Origin: Planctomycetota bacterium
Lineage (GTDB): Bacteria; Planctomycetota; PUPC01; JACPCR01
Direction of reading: 5' to 3'
Length of the DNA stretch: 9,194 nt
NCBI GenBank assembly: GCA_030740295.1
Contig: JASLXP010001009.1
Span: 1-9,194, forward strand
In this document: piece after piece, positions 7,801-9,194 of the stretch
Layout: every line of letters begins with the position of its first letter
How positions within the stretch are numbered: position 1 is the stretch's first letter
Program-made: the position numbers and the translations under genes
Notes under the pieces: model-generated
What the model was told of the DNA's origin: nothing
Seen by the model: the letters and a program-made list of their open reading frames with translations, nothing else
The model's database searches: none

Positions 7801-8670
7801 GACTATGAATTGTGGCTCGCGAAGCGTTTCCACGAACAGACCGGCGCCATGGCCTTTTACACCGATACTGATGGAATATGGCCGTGCGAAAACCGCTCCC
7901 ACGGTTGCGGGTTCGAAGATGTTTTCGGCAAGAAAGGCGTCTCTTATACGATTCTGAATAAACGTGAATTCTCCAAACGCATCGCCGCGCTTTGCAGGCA
8001 ATTCAAACGGGACGGCGAACGCGGTTACTGGATGACTCACTGTCATTCCAAGCTCGTACCGCCCGTGCATTGTTTCGCCGACTTTTTCTGGCCGGGCGAG
8101 GAATACACGCACCGCCTTTACGGAAACAGGTGGTATTACACGGACACGATGGACGAACTTGACTGGCGCGCCCAACTGAACAGCAACGTGGCCGGCCTCC
8201 CGCACATCTTCCTCCCTGAATTCAAACGCGGCACAAAAGACCCCACCGACATCAACCAGCCCCAGCCGACGGAAAGCCTGCTCGCCATGTGCGCAGTGAA
8301 CGACATCAATACTTCAGCGGCCTACTGCCACCTGCCAACAATGATCGATTGGTGGTCCCTGCGAAAGAAACTGAATCTGAATTCCGGAAAGTTTATCGCC
8401 TACTGGCGCGAGGACTGCCCGGCAAAGGCTATCAACAAAAAGGCCCGCGCTTCGGTTTACCTCTGGCCGAAAAGGGCAGCAGTCGCCCTGGCAAACATCA
8501 GCCCGCAGAAACAGTCAGTGAAGTGCAAGCTCGACCTCGAAAAGATGGGCCTGGCCGCAAAGGTGAAAGCGGTCGACATGAGATCCGGCAAAAGCCTGGA
8601 GATCAAGGATGGCGTGATAGAGACTCCGATTGCCGCGCGGAGCTTCACGTACGTGAGCCTCGGGTTGTGA
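4827..8670 (+). CDS. Large exported LamG / CBM9-like / glycoside-hydrolase-like protein, frame broken near 5010-5020
   Basis: About 1280 residues once the frame is restored. The start, ATG 4827, opens MSVTFIGLTIFFFVNLQG-AD, a signal peptide, and reads in frame to about 5015 (..ELRAKPGV). Coding then continues one base over from about 5017 (LLLEDNEKCAYAAKGNL) to TGA 8668-8670. Domains in order: LamG/concanavalin-like (about 5040-5525; GTISFWVKPANW, WHKLDATWD, LDEVEVYS); CBM9/DOMON-like (about 5600-6180; VWFDDAFEVFLLP, FQFIVNSRG, VWRANFCRNW, FGRIRFG); a beta-rich stretch (6181-6730); a beta-sandwich with LEPWTPL and FEPFIWLTDEDRGFLYF (to about 7430); a TIM-barrel-like region (about 7435-8410; ATPVKPLMTGW, FYTDTDGIWPC, WPGEEY); and a C-terminal beta domain. 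The central and barrel parts recall the DUF6067/GH123-like glycoside-hydrolase-type proteins; this is from memory and the activity is unproven. It probably binds and attacks an extracellular polysaccharide. The break may be a sequencing error or a real inactivating indel. Confidence 0.85.
5010..5020 (+). other. Frame junction within the large gene
   Basis: Upstream, frame 4827 gives a sensible mature N-terminus (LLFEASFDRLTAFADFARG, then LRAKPGV); after about 5016 it turns into arginine/glutamine-rich nonsense. The +1 frame does the reverse: nonsense (RASSSERSRAS) before about 5016 and LamG-like sequence after. One surplus base or two missing bases would join them, giving GV(A/G)LLLEDNEK or similar. 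No heptameric slippery sequence is visible at the junction. Confidence 0.85.
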
Positions 8671-8765
8671 GAGGAGTTGAATGGTGGTCTTGAAAGGTAA
8701 GCAGCGCCGAGGCACCGCAAGTGCGCAGACACTCTGAGACCTGTTGAATCTCTCACACCTCCCAC

Positions 8766-8806
8766 AAAAAAACGCCCGCCGGTGTATTCACACCGAACGA
8801 GCGTTT
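8766..8806 (-). terminator. Rho-independent terminator, possibly bidirectional
   Basis: Minus-strand hairpin with outer stem AAACGC/GCGTTT (8770-8775 with 8801-8806), an inner six-pair stem CGGTGT/ACACCG (8780-8785 with 8790-8795) around a four-base loop, and a short internal loop between. It ends in a run of seven T on the minus strand (8766-8772). It lies 22 bases after the stop of the small minus-strand ORF. In the plus direction the hairpin is followed by TTTCTT, so it may also end the large plus-strand gene 100 bases upstream. Confidence 0.8.
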
Positions 8807-8827
8807 CTTGGTGGAGCATTCCATTGC

Positions 8828-9076
8828 CTATTGATGGGTATCCGGCTCGAGGAGGACATGGATCATGGCTTCGCTCTCGTCTTCGCTCAGGTCGCCGGTG
8901 ATGTTTGAGATGATGGAATCGATCCGTTCATCGAACTCCACACCTGCGTCATGTTCATCTTCGAAATTATGGCCGTCTTCGAAGAATTCTTCATCAGGCT
9001 GGGTCGATATCGTTGTTGATCGAGCTTTTTCTCGACAGACGTAATCAGGATTCACGATCCACCATTCACGATTCAC
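8828..9076 (-). CDS. Small acidic hypothetical protein
   Basis: 82 codons if the GTG at 9076 is used; an in-frame stop directly upstream (9082-9080) prevents a longer version. No family recognised. The C-terminal two thirds are strongly acidic (DEEFFEDGHNFEDEHD, GDLSEDESEAM) with no membrane segment or signal peptide. From about residue 27 onward third codon positions are mostly G/C, as in the other genes here. The first ~26 codons overlap the ATTCAC repeat cluster and look less coding-like, so the true start could be internal (GTG 9055, or GTG near 8941) or the gene could have a damaged N-terminus. The strong terminator immediately downstream supports real transcription in this direction. 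Confidence 0.5.
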   Translation of the reverse strand: MNREWWIVNPDYVCREKARSTTISTQPDEEFFEDGHNFEDEHDAGVEFDERIDSIISNITGDLSEDESEAMIHVLLEPDTHQ

Positions 9077-9084
9077 TCTTCACC
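9050..9084. repeat. Cluster of short ATTCAC(GAT) repeats
   Basis: ATTCACGAT occurs at 9050-9058 and 9064-9072 (14-base period), with further ATTCAC at 9071-9076 and TTCAC at 9079-9083. On the minus strand this reads as GTGAAT units and gives the small acidic ORF its apparent GTG start codons. It is too short and irregular for a CRISPR array; a simple degenerate tandem repeat is the best description. Confidence 0.5.
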
Positions 9085-9194
9085 ATCCTCTCTTCGCCAT
9101 CCACCTCTTCCACCCCTTCATGTGCTGACGAGAAAGTGATGGGCCGACGGGCGGAGCGGTCGACCGTAAGCCTGAAGATGTCGAAGCGATTATA
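9066..9194 (-). CDS. Possible C-terminal fragment of a gene entering from the right edge
   Basis: A minus-strand frame is open from the window edge for 42 codons (beginning YNRFDIFRLTVDRSARRP) and stops at 9068-9066, overlapping the small acidic ORF by 11 bases. The sequence is hydrophilic with a Glu-rich tail (EGVEEVDGEE) and no recognised family. A second minus-strand frame is also open over much of this stretch, so the choice is uncertain, and it may be non-coding. Confidence 0.25.
   Translation of the reverse strand, partial: YNRFDIFRLTVDRSARRPITFSSAHEGVEEVDGEERMVKSES

Noticed and set aside
6610..8205. Long minus-strand open frame (531 codons) opposite the large exported protein gene
   Set aside because: Antisense shadow. 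The plus-strand frame there has clear domain motifs, and the minus translation has none.
8681..8737. 18-codon ORF after the large gene with an upstream GAGGAG
   Set aside because: Too short, no recognisable content, and a purine-rich stretch before an ATG is easily met by chance. Kept only as a note.
9050..9084. CRISPR-like repeat spacing of ATTCACGAT
   Set aside because: Units are only 6-9 bases, irregular and few, with no spacers of constant length and no cas genes nearby.

Overview
The window looks like chromosomal DNA of a Gram-negative-type bacterium rich in secreted beta-propeller and polysaccharide-handling proteins. Three things suggest this: a PQQ-like propeller whose mature N-terminus has the 'WPWWLGPNRNG' style I associate with Planctomycetota, Verrucomicrobiota, Lentisphaerota and similar lineages; a large LamG/CBM9-like/glycoside-hydrolase-like exported protein; and a TMTC-type membrane protein with TPRs. 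The phylum is an inference from protein style only. No phage, IS, CRISPR, tRNA or rRNA signal was seen.

Layout. Positions 1-4498 hold a minus-strand cluster, read right to left: a TMTC-like multipass membrane protein with C-terminal TPRs (4498-2516), a secreted PQQ-like beta-propeller with a C-terminal membrane anchor (2478-952), and a DusB-type tRNA-dihydrouridine synthase that leaves the window at the left edge (952 to beyond 1). Gaps are 37 bp and then a one-base TGATG stop/start overlap, so these are probably one transcription unit. Positions 4499-4826 are a divergent intergenic region with a TTGACA box and small repeats but no convincing gene.

Positions 4827-8670 hold one very large plus-strand gene for an exported protein of about 1280 residues: signal peptide, LamG-like domain, CBM9-like domain, a long beta-rich region, a TIM-barrel-like glycoside-hydrolase-type region and a C-terminal beta domain. 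As given, its reading frame is broken by a +1 shift near 5010-5020. The signal peptide and first 63 codons are in one frame and everything after is in another. Simply taking the longest open frame would miss the true start and the signal peptide.

Positions 8671-9194 hold a rho-independent terminator pointing leftward (it may also serve the plus-strand gene), a small acidic minus-strand ORF ending just upstream of it, a cluster of short ATTCAC repeats, and a possible C-terminal tail of another minus-strand gene entering from the right edge.

Working together: the TMTC-like protein belongs to a family with known O-mannosyltransferase members, and its downstream neighbour is an exported propeller with a long Thr/Ser/Pro/Ala/Asp linker. 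This makes a glycosyltransferase-substrate pairing a reasonable hypothesis. The DusB gene seems to be a housekeeping passenger translationally coupled to this unit. The large gene is transcribed away from the cluster and probably acts on an extracellular polysaccharide.
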